Shown here: one piece after another, positions 52,741-61,290 of the stretch
Numbering within the stretch: position 1 is the stretch's first letter
Layout of the letters: each line of letters starts with the position of its first letter
Assembly: GCA_019118605.1 (NCBI GenBank)
Contig: DWYP01000017.1
Coordinates: forward strand, 1 to 64,000
Origin: Candidatus Alistipes faecavium
GTDB taxonomy: Bacteria; Bacteroidota; Bacteroidia; Bacteroidales; Rikenellaceae
DNA: 64,000 bases
Reading direction: 5' to 3'
Notes under the pieces: model-generated
The model's database searches: none
What the model saw: the letters and a program-made list of their open reading frames with translations, nothing else
What the model was told of the DNA's origin: nothing
Translations under genes and position numbers: made by a program

Positions 52741-53601
52741 TTATTTTGTCTCGGCCGACGGGCGTCGGGGGCGGCTTTTCTTGGCGAGTTTGTGCTGCTG
52801 GCTGCGTATGAACTCCTCCTTGTGGGAATCCTCTGCCAGCTCCACGGGAAGGATCTCTTCGCCGTTCTGAACCTTTTGGAGGTAGATGTCCAGGGCCTTG
52901 ACCATCGAGGGGGCCTCGGGGGTCGGGGCGTTTGCCAGCACGGGGATTCCGGCTTCTGCGGCGGCCTTCAGGGTGCCGTCTCCGAATACCGCCACGGCGG
53001 GGAGGTTGTCCGTTCCGAACTTTTCGACCAGGGTGCGGACGTCGGTCGGGGAGTAGAGCGCCAGGACGTCGTAGTCCGACACGTGCATGTCCTCGAGGTC
53101 TGCGGCGACCGTCCGGGCGAGGATCACGGGATCGAACGAGAGTTTGAGTTTCGCGAGCGCCTCGGGCAGTTCGGGCTTGTGGGGTTCGCTCAGGGCCAGG
53201 AGGAACTTCTCCTCCTTGTGCTTGATGATGAGCTCGACGAGCGAGGTGAACGATCCGTTTGCAAAGAAGATCTTCCTTTTGCGGTATACGATGTACTTCT
53301 GCAGATAGAGTGCCACGGCCTCGGTCTGGCAGATGTATTTCATGGTTTCGGGGATGGTGATACGCGCCTCCTCGCAGATGTGGAAGAAACTGTCAACGGT
53401 CGTGCGGGATGTAAAGATGACGGCCGTATGGGTGAGAATTTCGACCCTTTGCGCCCGGAACTCCTTCAAAGAGACGCCGACTACGCGGATGAAGGGCTGG
53501 TATGCGATCTCCACGTCGTACTTGCGGGACAGTTCGTAGAAGGGGGACTTTTCGATGACTGCGGGCCTCGGCTGCGAAACCAGTACTCTCTTTACTTTCA
53601 A
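52741..53601 (-). CDS. hemD: uroporphyrinogen-III synthase
   Basis: 286 residues using a TTG start at 53601 (LKVKRVLVSQPRP); no in-frame ATG exists upstream, and the family begins at exactly this point (VKRVLVSQP). It has the two-domain HemD fold, with AVIFTSRTTVDSFF in domain 1 and DVLALYSPTDVRTLVEKFG in domain 2. It cyclises hydroxymethylbilane for heme and cobalamin synthesis. A Lys/Arg-rich tail extends beyond the fold. The hemD - rnpA - yidD order after a DUF4271 gene is typical of Bacteroidota. Confidence 0.88.
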   Translation of the reverse strand: MKVKRVLVSQPRPAVIEKSPFYELSRKYDVEIAYQPFIRVVGVSLKEFRAQRVEILTHTAVIFTSRTTVDSFFHICEEARITIPETMKYICQTEAVALYLQKYIVYRKRKIFFANGSFTSLVELIIKHKEEKFLLALSEPHKPELPEALAKLKLSFDPVILARTVAADLEDMHVSDYDVLALYSPTDVRTLVEKFGTDNLPAVAVFGDGTLKAAAEAGIPVLANAPTPEAPSMVKALDIYLQKVQNGEEILPVELAEDSHKEEFIRSQQHKLAKKSRPRRPSAETK

Positions 53602-53634
53602 GATGCGGACAATTTAGGTTATTGAATGGATGCC

Positions 53635-54747
53635 TCACCCCCTCGTTATCAGCAGCCATAACAGACTGACAGGGAAGAGTTCCACGGTGCAAAGGTACAA
53701 AAACCAATGTAAAATCGAAAAATTTTTAGAAAGAAACAGGCTCAGGGTCTCTTTGAGGTACAGGATGGCCGTAACGGCAGCTTCGGCGAGCCCGATAAGG
53801 AGCCATATCCGCCCGGAATCCTCGTCGCAGAGCACATGGAGCAGCAGGACGGGTGCGATGATGACGACTGCCAGGGAGAAGTAGGTGCGCTTGAGCAGGA
53901 TGATCTGTGCGACGAACGGGCGGGAGACCGTGATGGCCCCTGCGGCCCCGAGCACGAGATGCTGATACAGGACGACGGCCCCGGCCGCGAGAGTCGTTGC
54001 CAGGCTCAATACCAGGGGAGCCGCTCCGGCGAAGAGCTCCGTCATGCGCCCGGCGAGCGTCCACCCTGCGAATTTCACCGCGAGCAGTCCGCTGAAAAGC
54101 AGTCCGATGGCGGTTGTGATGTGGAGGAAGCGCGAGAAGCCGCTGCTTCCGGAATCTTCGGAAAACCGTTTGCGCGAGGAAGCCTCGTGAAAAGCCCGGC
54201 TCAGGAGCGTCCCGATGTCCCCGAGGTTGCTGTATAGCAGTACGGCATAGAGGACGGCGAGCAGCAGGACAAACCCCTGGAACGGGGCATTGTCGGTCGG
54301 AAGGGGCCTGGCAGCCGATGCGGGCTGCGGGTCGGCGAGTGTCGAGGCCTCTCCGAAGACCGCCGCGGAGGTTGTATCGCGCCAATAGACCGCTTCCGTG
54401 GCGGATGCGGCGCCGACCGTGTCCCGAAGCCCGAAAGGTCCCGGAAATGCCGTGGCGGTTCCCTCTCCGGGCAACCCTTCTCCGAGTGAATCCGCCCCGA
54501 GTGTCCCGGGCGTTGCGGCTCTCCCGGGTGTTGCGGCCGACTCTGCCGTTCCGGGCGAATCCGCGCCGCACGCTCCGGCCGCCGCGGGCGAATCCGCCCC
54601 CGATCCTTCGGTTTCCCCGATCGCCGCAGTCTCTCTGGCGCTCCCTGCCGCTCCGACAGTCCGGGCTCCTGCGGCCGAATCGGCGGCGGACAGGTGCAGC
54701 GTGTCGGCCTGCAGGCCGCTCTGCGTATGGACGGTCGGACGGGTCAT
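53635..54747 (-). CDS. DUF4271 membrane protein with long Ala/Gly/Ser N-terminal tract
   Basis: 370 residues from the ATG at 54747, overlapping the histidine-kinase stop by 1 base (TGATG). Residues ~15-150 are low complexity (repeated GADSP, ATPG and AAGA units, coded by short GC-rich repeats). The DUF4271 core follows with about seven to eight helices (~155-370). DUF4271 is conserved upstream of hemD in Bacteroidota; its function is unknown. The kinase-DUF4271 coupling may reflect an envelope role. Confidence 0.8.
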   Translation of the reverse strand: MTRPTVHTQSGLQADTLHLSAADSAAGARTVGAAGSARETAAIGETEGSGADSPAAAGACGADSPGTAESAATPGRAATPGTLGADSLGEGLPGEGTATAFPGPFGLRDTVGAASATEAVYWRDTTSAAVFGEASTLADPQPASAARPLPTDNAPFQGFVLLLAVLYAVLLYSNLGDIGTLLSRAFHEASSRKRFSEDSGSSGFSRFLHITTAIGLLFSGLLAVKFAGWTLAGRMTELFAGAAPLVLSLATTLAAGAVVLYQHLVLGAAGAITVSRPFVAQIILLKRTYFSLAVVIIAPVLLLHVLCDEDSGRIWLLIGLAEAAVTAILYLKETLSLFLSKNFSILHWFLYLCTVELFPVSLLWLLITRG

Positions 54748-55919
54748 CAGGCAAAGATGCGTTTGAGCGTGATGCGGATGGTCGTACCCTTCCCGATCTC
54801 CGAGTCGATGACGGCGATTTTCCCCTGATGGTACTCCTCGACGATGCGCCGCGAGAGCGAGAGCCCCAGCCCCCACCCGCGGGTCTTGGTCGTGAATCCG
54901 GGTTCGAAAATCCGCTTCCAGTTCCCCTTTGGAATGCCTTTTCCGGTATCCTTCACGTCGATCATCACGTTCTTGTCATCCGAAGAGATGCGCACGTCGA
55001 TGGCGCCGTGGCCCTGCAGGGCGTCGAGCGAGTTTTTCATCAGGTTCTCCACGACCCATTCGAAGAGCGCGGCATTGATGTTGGCCTGTACGGGGGCGAT
55101 GGCCAGGCCGTTGTAGTCGAGCGTCACGTTGCGCGGGATACGCTTGCGGAAGTACATCACCGATTCTCCCACCACCTCGTTGATGTTGGCGGGGGCCAGC
55201 GGGGTTTCGGATCCGATCTTCGAGAAGCGGTCGACGATCTTCATCAGGTGGGTGAGATCCTTGTTCATCTCGTCGACGGCGGCCTGGTCGACCTCCTGCG
55301 ACCGGAGGTACTCGATCCATCCGAGCAGCGACGAGGTGGGGGTTCCCAGCTGGTGTGCGGTCTCCTTTGCCAGTCCGATCCACACGCGGTTCTGCTCGTC
55401 GTGCTTCGACGAGCGGAAGGCGATGAATCCCAGGGCAACGAATGCCGTGATGACGAGGATCTGGATGTAGGGGAAGTAGTAGAGCGACTTGAGCAGGGCC
55501 GACTTCCCGTAGAAGATGATGTGGTATCCGTTCGTCCACCAGAACCGCACGGTGCGGGGGATGTTCTCCTCGGTGAACTTCTCGATCTGTTTGCGGAGTT
55601 TGTCGGGGTGGTCGATGATCTTCTCGGGGATCAGGTGCGAATTGATGACCTCGAGGTTCTCGTTCGTGATGATGAAGGGGATGTTGTTGTTGTTCGACAT
55701 GATGTCGGCGATCAACGGATCCTCCATGGCGCCGCCCATGACGTCGCGGTTGACGCGCTCCATGGCATGGGCCCAGAGCGCGACATCGTGCTGCTCCTTC
55801 TCCTTGAGGCGCTTGGCCATGTTGTTGGTGTAGAGCAGCGAGACGGCCCCGAGTCCTATCCCGACGACGATGACTACGATCCGGTTGCGGAATGAGAATA
55901 TGTCGCGACGCAGTTTCAT
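54747..55919 (-). CDS. sensor histidine kinase (no adjacent response regulator)
   Basis: 390 residues from the ATG at 55919. Two membrane helices (~14-32 and ~170-190) flank a periplasmic sensor of about 135 residues (FIITNENLEVINSHL...). The dimerisation/H box is AKETAHQLGTPTSSLLGWIEY with the phospho-acceptor His about residue 212. The ATPase domain shows NLMKNSLDAL (N box), DTGKGIPKG (G1), FEPGFTTKTRGWGLGLSLSRRIV (F/G2). It is complete. It lies between an S41 protease and DUF4271; the cognate regulator must be elsewhere. Confidence 0.92.
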   Translation of the reverse strand: MKLRRDIFSFRNRIVVIVVGIGLGAVSLLYTNNMAKRLKEKEQHDVALWAHAMERVNRDVMGGAMEDPLIADIMSNNNNIPFIITNENLEVINSHLIPEKIIDHPDKLRKQIEKFTEENIPRTVRFWWTNGYHIIFYGKSALLKSLYYFPYIQILVITAFVALGFIAFRSSKHDEQNRVWIGLAKETAHQLGTPTSSLLGWIEYLRSQEVDQAAVDEMNKDLTHLMKIVDRFSKIGSETPLAPANINEVVGESVMYFRKRIPRNVTLDYNGLAIAPVQANINAALFEWVVENLMKNSLDALQGHGAIDVRISSDDKNVMIDVKDTGKGIPKGNWKRIFEPGFTTKTRGWGLGLSLSRRIVEEYHQGKIAVIDSEIGKGTTIRITLKRIFA

Positions 55920-55963
55920 GCCGATTCGGTCACTTTTTTTCGAATATCCTTCCTCCGGCAGGG

Positions 55964-57625
55964 TTATTTTCTGGCGGTATCCTGCTCGGAGGTGATGCGC
56001 ACGTATTGCTGCGGGTCGGCGAGGATCTCCGCGGCGCGCGCCACCTCCTTGTCGGCGGCGAGCGAGTGTTCGATCACTCCGGCCTGGTATCCGTGCCGCA
56101 GGACGATGTCGTTGTTGATCGACTCGATGACCTGTTCGCGGTATGTTTCGAGGTTTGTCTGCGTGTCGTCGCGCAGCTCGATCTCCATCTTCTCGAAGGT
56201 CTCCTTCAGCTCGGCGAATCGGTCGTCCTCGGCGGCCTTCTTCAGGGACTTGAGGGCCCGGCGGGTATCCGATTCGTAGGGAACCTCCTTGTCCTTCATG
56301 AACTCCGCGAAGTCGTCGTAGTCGGCGTCGGTGATCGAGAAGGTGCGGATGTCGATCTCCTGCCCGGGGTTGCGGCGGGTGTATTCGTCGCCGAAGTCCT
56401 CGATGAATCCCAGGGCGTAGAGCGTCAGGGCGAAGCGCGAGATGTATTCCGGGTCGGTCGCGATGTCGGGCATGATGCCGCCCCCGTCGTAGACCTTGCG
56501 TCCGGCGCGTGTCGAGAACTCCGAGATCAGCGAATCGGGCACCGTGCGCACCGCTCCCTCCTGCGAATGGGAGTAGTCGATGGCCTGGATGCAGCGCCCC
56601 GAGGGGATGTAGTATTTTGCCGTCGTGAGCTTCAGCATGGCGTTGTATCCGAGCGGGCGGGTCGACTGCACGAGCCCTTTGCCGTAGCTTCGCTGCCCGA
56701 TCAGCACGGCGCGGTCGAGATCCTGCAGGGCTCCTGCGACGATCTCGGCCGCCGATGCCGAGTTTCCGTTGATGAGCACGGCGAGCGGGATGTCGGGCAG
56801 TACGGGCTCCACGGAGGTGCGATAGACCTGCTTCGAGTCTTCGCTGCGGCCTTTGGTGCTGAGCACCTCGGTGCCCTTGGGCACGAACATTCCGAGGATC
56901 TTGACGGCCTCCTGCATGATGCCTCCGCCGTTCGAGCGGTAGTCGAGGATCAGCCCCTTCATGCGGCCCTCGGCGCGCAGGCGCTCGATGGCGGCGCGCA
57001 TGTCCTCGTAACACCCCTCGGTGAAATCGCTGTGGCGGATGTAGGCGATGCTGTCGCTGACCCACCCGGCATAGGGCACCCCGGGTATTGCGATGCGCTC
57101 GCGGCGCATGGTGACCGTCTCCTGCGACCCGTCGAGGTGCTCGACCGTCACGCAGACCTTGCTTCCCGGCTCGCCCTTCAGGCGGCTCGACACCTGCTCG
57201 GTGGTGAATCCCTTGGTCTGGGTTCCGTCGATGGCGAGGATCTTGTCGCCGATCTTCAGTCCGGCCTTGTCGGCCGGGGATCCTTCGTAGGGCTGTGCGA
57301 TGCGTACGTAGTCCTCCTTCTGGCGGATGAGCGAACCGATACCGCCGTATTTTCCCGTGGTGAGGATCTCGAAATCCTGCATTCCCTCCTCGGAGATGAA
57401 TTCCGTGTAAGGGTCGAGGTCGTTGACCATGCCAGCGGCGGCGCCCTCCATCAGTTTGTCGGGATCCACCGGATCGACGTAGTTGAGCATGAGCTCGCGC
57501 ATCATGTTGACCGTGATCTCCATGTTGCGCCCGAGCCCGAAGTCGTTGCGCGAGGCGAAGATCAGCGTTCCGGCGGCGACAGCCAGCGCGAAGGCCGCGC
57601 AGAGAGCATATCTGATTCTGTTCAT
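55964..57625 (-). CDS. S41 family C-terminal processing protease (CtpA-like)
   Basis: 553 residues. An N-terminal membrane anchor or signal (~5-24) is followed by a PDZ domain (~90-165: GGIGSLIRQKEDYVRI; KAGLKIGDKILAIDG) and an S41 protease core. The catalytic Ser291 is in NSASAAEI, and Lys316 is in SYGKGLVQ (spacing Ser-x24-Lys). A C-terminal helical domain of about 150 residues follows, as in Bacteroidota CtpA homologues. It acts in the periplasm on protein C termini or lipoproteins. It is in a run with a sensor kinase directly downstream (44 bases). Confidence 0.93.
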   Translation of the reverse strand: MNRIRYALCAAFALAVAAGTLIFASRNDFGLGRNMEITVNMMRELMLNYVDPVDPDKLMEGAAAGMVNDLDPYTEFISEEGMQDFEILTTGKYGGIGSLIRQKEDYVRIAQPYEGSPADKAGLKIGDKILAIDGTQTKGFTTEQVSSRLKGEPGSKVCVTVEHLDGSQETVTMRRERIAIPGVPYAGWVSDSIAYIRHSDFTEGCYEDMRAAIERLRAEGRMKGLILDYRSNGGGIMQEAVKILGMFVPKGTEVLSTKGRSEDSKQVYRTSVEPVLPDIPLAVLINGNSASAAEIVAGALQDLDRAVLIGQRSYGKGLVQSTRPLGYNAMLKLTTAKYYIPSGRCIQAIDYSHSQEGAVRTVPDSLISEFSTRAGRKVYDGGGIMPDIATDPEYISRFALTLYALGFIEDFGDEYTRRNPGQEIDIRTFSITDADYDDFAEFMKDKEVPYESDTRRALKSLKKAAEDDRFAELKETFEKMEIELRDDTQTNLETYREQVIESINNDIVLRHGYQAGVIEHSLAADKEVARAAEILADPQQYVRITSEQDTARK

Positions 57626-57631
57626 TTGATC

Positions 57632-58111
57632 CTATTCGTTTTCGTTGTAACGTTTGTTTCTGAGGAAAGTCTCCAGCTGGAGCTGCGCGCGAGCGACGCC
57701 GCGGCGGATTCCGTCGATCTCGATCCACTGCCCGAACTGCGAGACGCGGATCTCATCCTCCCACAGCAGGGTCAGCTTGCGCAGGGGGCTCTCGGCGCGG
57801 AACGTCATCACACCCTCCTTCTCGTCCCGCAGCGCGAATCCAGCCGCGCGGAAGGCGTTTACGATCTGTTCGCGGTCCTTCTCGACGTCTCCCTCGACGC
57901 GTCGCGTGACGAACCCGAAGCGGGGGTAGAATGCCGCCAGCAGCACGACCACGGCGGGCAGCAGCATGCCCCGCGGGGTGTGGAACATCACGTAGAAAGT
58001 CTCCCGGAGGGTCAGCACCGAGCTTCCGGCAAGCCGGTTCAGGAGCATGATCGCCAGACAGAGAACGCACAGGGCGCAAAAATATTTTAACGAGCGGATG
58101 AAGTATTTCAT
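57632..58111 (-). CDS. conserved membrane protein of unknown function
   Basis: 159 residues from the ATG at 58111. A long upstream extension is antisense-like and rejected. Two helices (~10-30 and ~47-70) are followed by a soluble domain (~75-159) with TFRAESPLRKLTLLWEDEIRV and an Arg-rich end. The soluble part looks like a small alpha+beta domain. It stops 6 bases before the S41 protease start, so it is probably co-expressed with it. I do not recognise a named family. Confidence 0.72.
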   Translation of the reverse strand: MKYFIRSLKYFCALCVLCLAIMLLNRLAGSSVLTLRETFYVMFHTPRGMLLPAVVVLLAAFYPRFGFVTRRVEGDVEKDREQIVNAFRAAGFALRDEKEGVMTFRAESPLRKLTLLWEDEIRVSQFGQWIEIDGIRRGVARAQLQLETFLRNKRYNENE

Positions 58112-58134
58112 GACGGTATGTTTTTTTTGTTTTT

Positions 58135-59007
58135 TCACATGTTCTTTTCCGCGAGATCCGCGACGGCGTCGGCAACCTCCTGCATGAGCCAGCGGGGGGT
58201 CGAAGTGGCCCCGCAGATGCCGATGCGATGCGCTCCGGCCAGCCATGCGGGCTCGACCTCCGGGGCCTCCTCGACGACGTACGTGCGGGGATTGGCCCTG
58301 CGGCACACCTCCGAGAGAACCTTGCCGTTCGAAGACTTGCGGCCGCAGACGAAGAGCACGGCGTCGAATCGTCGGGCGAACTCCGTGAGGTGCTGCTCGC
58401 GGCCCGAGACCTGGCGGCATATCGTGTCCTCGATGTATACCTGTTGCGGATCCGCGGCGCGGCGGCGCATCTCCTCCCCGAGCTCTTCGAAGAGTGCGAT
58501 GCTCTGCGTGGTCTGCGAGAGGAAGTGCACGGGCTTCGAGAAATCGATCAGTGCGAGGTCTCCGGGCCCCTCGATGACGATGGCGCGGCCTCCGACCTGT
58601 CCGGTGAGCCCCACCACTTCGGCGTGCCCCCTCTTTCCGAGGATCACGACCTGCCCGCCGAGGGGCTGCATGCGCTCGAACGCCTCCACGACGCGGCGCT
58701 GGAGGCGCGCCACCACCGGACAGGTGGCGTCGATGACCTCGATCCCCAGCTTCCGGGCCTCCGAATAGGTCGCGGGGGGCTCCCCGTGTGCGCGTATGAA
58801 GAGGCGGCAGCCGCTCAGGCGCGGCATGTCGTCGTGCGTGACGGTGCGCAGCCCGAGGCGTTCGAGCCGCTGCACCTCGATGCGGTTGTGGACGATATCT
58901 CCCAGCGAATAGACCGTACCACCCCCTGCGAGGGCCTCCTCGGCCTTCGTGATGGCCCGGACTACTCCGAAGCAGAATCCCGATTTGTCGTCTATTTCGA
59001 TCTGCAT
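58135..59007 (-). CDS. ispH: 4-hydroxy-3-methylbut-2-enyl diphosphate reductase
   Basis: 290 residues from the ATG at 59007 (MQIEIDDKSGFCFGVVRAI), the usual family start; an extension to 59046 is open. The three iron-sulfur ligands fall at Cys12 (GFCFGV), Cys96 (DATCPVV) and Cys197 (DTICRQ), the same numbers as in E. coli. RAHGEPPATY and the HAEVVGLTGQ loop are also present. It makes IPP and DMAPP in the last step of the MEP isoprenoid pathway. Between cmk and the small membrane protein. Confidence 0.95.
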   Translation of the reverse strand: MQIEIDDKSGFCFGVVRAITKAEEALAGGGTVYSLGDIVHNRIEVQRLERLGLRTVTHDDMPRLSGCRLFIRAHGEPPATYSEARKLGIEVIDATCPVVARLQRRVVEAFERMQPLGGQVVILGKRGHAEVVGLTGQVGGRAIVIEGPGDLALIDFSKPVHFLSQTTQSIALFEELGEEMRRRAADPQQVYIEDTICRQVSGREQHLTEFARRFDAVLFVCGRKSSNGKVLSEVCRRANPRTYVVEEAPEVEPAWLAGAHRIGICGATSTPRWLMQEVADAVADLAEKNM

Positions 59008-59056
59008 CTCCGATCCTTGTTGTGCGGTGCGCGCGATGTTTTTCAACGGCGGGACG

Positions 59057-59758
59057 TCACCCCTGCGTGCGCCGATGGTAGAGATCCATAAACCACGCCA
59101 TCTGTTCGTCGACGCTCATGTGGCTGTTGTCCAGTACCACGGCGTCGTCGGCCTGGCGCAGGGGCGAGACGGCGCGTGTCATGTCGATCTTGTCGCGTTC
59201 GCGGATGTTGCGCTCGATCTCCTCGAGGGTCACCTGGTCTCCTTTGGCGGTGAGCTCCTTGTATCGGCGCTGTGCGCGTACGGCGGGGTCGGCCGTCATG
59301 AAGAGTTTCAGTTCGGCGTCGGGGAATACCACCGTGCCGATGTCGCGCCCGTCCATCACCACGCCGCGTCGTCGTCCCATCTCCTGCTGCAGGGCCACCA
59401 GCCTGCGGCGCACCTCGGGAATGGCGCTCACGCGGCTCACGCAGTTCGAGACCTCGATCGTGCGGATTTTCCCTTCGGCGAGGTCGCCGTTGACGTATAT
59501 GTCGCTGGCGCCCCGCTCGGGGTTGAAGCGGAAGGTGATCGAGATTCTGTCGAGGAGTTTTACGACGGCCTCCTCGTCGACCATTCCCGAGCGGATGGCC
59601 CCGTGCTCGAGGGCATGGAGCGTAACGGCGCGGTACATGGCCCCCGTGTCGATGAAGATGTATCCCAGGCGCGCGGCGATAGCTTTGGCGAAGGTGCTTT
59701 TGCCGCACGAGGAGAATCCGTCGACGGCGATGATTATTTTATGTTTAGTGTCCGACAT
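59057..59758 (-). CDS. cmk: cytidylate kinase
   Basis: 233 residues from MSDTKHKIIIAVDG (ATG at 59758); a Met 15 bases upstream is also possible. P-loop DGFSSCGKST (~13-22), DTGAMYRAV, and the CMP-binding MDGRDIGTVVFPDAELK are characteristic. It phosphorylates CMP and dCMP. The start overlaps the LysE exporter stop by 14 bases. ispH follows 49 bases downstream. Confidence 0.95.
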   Translation of the reverse strand: MSDTKHKIIIAVDGFSSCGKSTFAKAIAARLGYIFIDTGAMYRAVTLHALEHGAIRSGMVDEEAVVKLLDRISITFRFNPERGASDIYVNGDLAEGKIRTIEVSNCVSRVSAIPEVRRRLVALQQEMGRRRGVVMDGRDIGTVVFPDAELKLFMTADPAVRAQRRYKELTAKGDQVTLEEIERNIRERDKIDMTRAVSPLRQADDAVVLDNSHMSVDEQMAWFMDLYHRRTQG

Positions 59759-60425
59759 TGGGGAAAATATCAAAGAAGGTGGATAATATGGTGTAAATAC
59801 CTAAAATACCGATGATTATTCCTGCCACGTGGTTGATGGTGAGCATGTGGCGGGGCCGGAAGCGGCGGCGGAACAGGTTGATGACGCAGGCGAGGAATGT
59901 CCACCAGAACGCTGCGCCGCCGAAGAATCCCGCGATGACGAACAGCGCGCGGACGAATCCTCCGAAGCTGTAGTCGGCGGTGACGTCTCCGGAGGAGATT
60001 TTGAAGACGGCGAAGAAGGCGAGGATGTAGGGTACGACCATGATGAAGTTGGCGATCGTGAGTCCGAATATCGAGGCGAAATCCTGCCAGAGGGATGTTT
60101 TTCCGGCGCGGTTGCGTCGGATCTGCGGCACGGGGTTCTGAGCGAAGATGAAGACGCCGACGATCACTACGAAGATGCCTCCGATGACTCTCAGCAGGGT
60201 GTTGTACTGTTCGATCTGCGTCTGGAGCATCGAGTAGAAGAACAGGGCGACCATTGCCATGAAGGTGTCGGCGCAGGCCACGCCGATTCCGGAGACGATT
60301 CCCGAACGGCGGCTTTTCGAGAGGGTCCGCTGGATGCAGAGCACGGCAACGGGCCCCACGGTGATCGATGCGGCGACCCCTACGCAGATGCCGCGAAAAA
60401 GTATTTCGATGATCTCCAGAGCCAT
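59745..60425 (-). CDS. LysE family amino-acid exporter
   Basis: 226 residues with six helices. The LysE/RhtB signature is near the N terminus (GICVGVAASITVGPVAVLCIQRTL), followed by SGIGVACADTFMAM. It is followed by cmk with a 14-base overlap. Substrate unknown. First gene of the minus-strand run that reaches yidD; a TTTG-N20-TATCTTTG promoter lies 113 bases upstream. Confidence 0.88.
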   Translation of the reverse strand: MALEIIEILFRGICVGVAASITVGPVAVLCIQRTLSKSRRSGIVSGIGVACADTFMAMVALFFYSMLQTQIEQYNTLLRVIGGIFVVIVGVFIFAQNPVPQIRRNRAGKTSLWQDFASIFGLTIANFIMVVPYILAFFAVFKISSGDVTADYSFGGFVRALFVIAGFFGGAAFWWTFLACVINLFRRRFRPRHMLTINHVAGIIIGILGIYTILSTFFDIFPNVGH

Positions 60426-60537
60426 ATTGAGTTTTTTTGAGGCGTTTCCCCGCGTCCGGCCGCACGATTGTCGTCTTCACGCCGCCCTCGCCGCAGGGGT
60501 TCGGGCCGGGGAGTTGATCCGGAGCCGTCTCGCCCGA

Positions 60538-60569
60538 CAAAGATAGTGAAAGCCGAGAGCAGAGACAAA
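60538..60569 (-). promoter_or_regulatory. promoter TTTG-N20-TATCTTTG for the LysE-cmk-ispH run
   Basis: On the minus strand, -33 TTTG (60569-60566) and -7 TATCTTTG (60545-60538) are separated by 20 bases, a full match to the Bacteroidota consensus. It gives a leader of about 110 bases. Confidence 0.7.
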
Positions 60570-60776
60570 TAAAAAAATGGAATTTTCGGAATTTGGCTGT
60601 GCCGAGGCGCATTCTATCTAAGACGAAGTCAAAGATACGGAAAAGCCTTCAATCCGCCTATGAAAAGATGAAAAAAGGGGACCGGGGCATATCCTGTTCA
60701 GTCCCGGGCGGGCCGGGTGTTGATAATTTATCGAAAACTTTGTTTTCGTGTCGGTACGCCGAGGGTATGAAATGGC

Positions 60777-60784
60777 TACATTTG
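60777..60784 (+). promoter_or_regulatory. -7 box TACATTTG for the DUF3467 gene
   Basis: Fits TAnnTTTG, 25 bases before the ATG at 60810. The -33 position has no clear TTTG. Confidence 0.45.
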
Positions 60785-60809
60785 TATCGAAGGAAAAAAC
60801 ATTCGGCCT

Positions 60810-61115
60810 ATGGCAGAGATGAAACAGTTCGGCATCGACCTGGAGTTGGACGACGCCGTGGCGCAGGGCAACTATTCGAACCTGGCGATCATATCCCACT
60901 CCTCCTCGGAGTTCATTCTCGACTTTGCGACGGTGCTTCCCGGCGTGCAGAAGGCGCGGGTCAAGAGCCGGATCATTCTCACCCCGGAGCATGCCAAGCG
61001 GCTGCTGCGGTCGCTGCAGGACAACATCGTGCGCTACGAGAGCAGCATGGGGAAGATCGAGATTCCGACGCCGACGCCGACCCCCGACTCGGGCCCCAAG
61101 ATGGGCCAGGCCTGA
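60810..61115 (+). CDS. DUF3467 protein
   Basis: 101 residues. It is cytoplasmic. The conserved DUF3467 pattern includes YSNLAIISHSSSEFILDF, ILTPEHAKRLLRSLQDNI, and a Pro/Thr-rich tail. The function is unknown; the fold is probably a small beta-barrel-like domain. It is monocistronic, with its own -7 box and a strong terminator downstream shared with convergent folC. Confidence 0.88.
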   Translation: MAEMKQFGIDLELDDAVAQGNYSNLAIISHSSSEFILDFATVLPGVQKARVKSRIILTPEHAKRLLRSLQDNIVRYESSMGKIEIPTPTPTPDSGPKMGQA

Positions 61116-61236
61116 TCCTGCCCCGGTATCGGGACGAGCATTCAGCGGTGCCGTTTCGCGCTCTTCACGCCGGGTGCGGACGTCGAGCCCTTTTGTGAAC
61201 GGGCCGCTGCGGCCGTTGCGTGCGGCGTGCCGCAAA

Positions 61237-61271
61237 GAGCGCCCGGCTGAACATCGTTCAGCCGGGCGCTC
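61237..61271. terminator. bidirectional terminator between DUF3467 and folC
   Basis: Perfect 16-bp stem (GAGCGCCCGGCTGAAC and its complement) with a 3-base loop, between convergent genes. Confidence 0.85.
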
Positions 61272-61290
61272 TCTTGTCTCTTCCCCGGGA

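Larger units (their letters stand above)
60426..60809. other. divergent intergenic region, no gene found
   Basis: 384 bases between the divergent LysE and DUF3467 genes. It contains the minus-strand promoter at 60538-60569 and a plus-strand -7 box at 60777-60784. No conserved frame was seen. Confidence 0.6.

Noticed and set aside
54747..57728. A 993-codon minus-strand frame reaching from the kinase through the S41 protease gene.
   Set aside because: Only its last 390 codons are the kinase. The rest is out of frame with the protease, whose motifs are in another frame.
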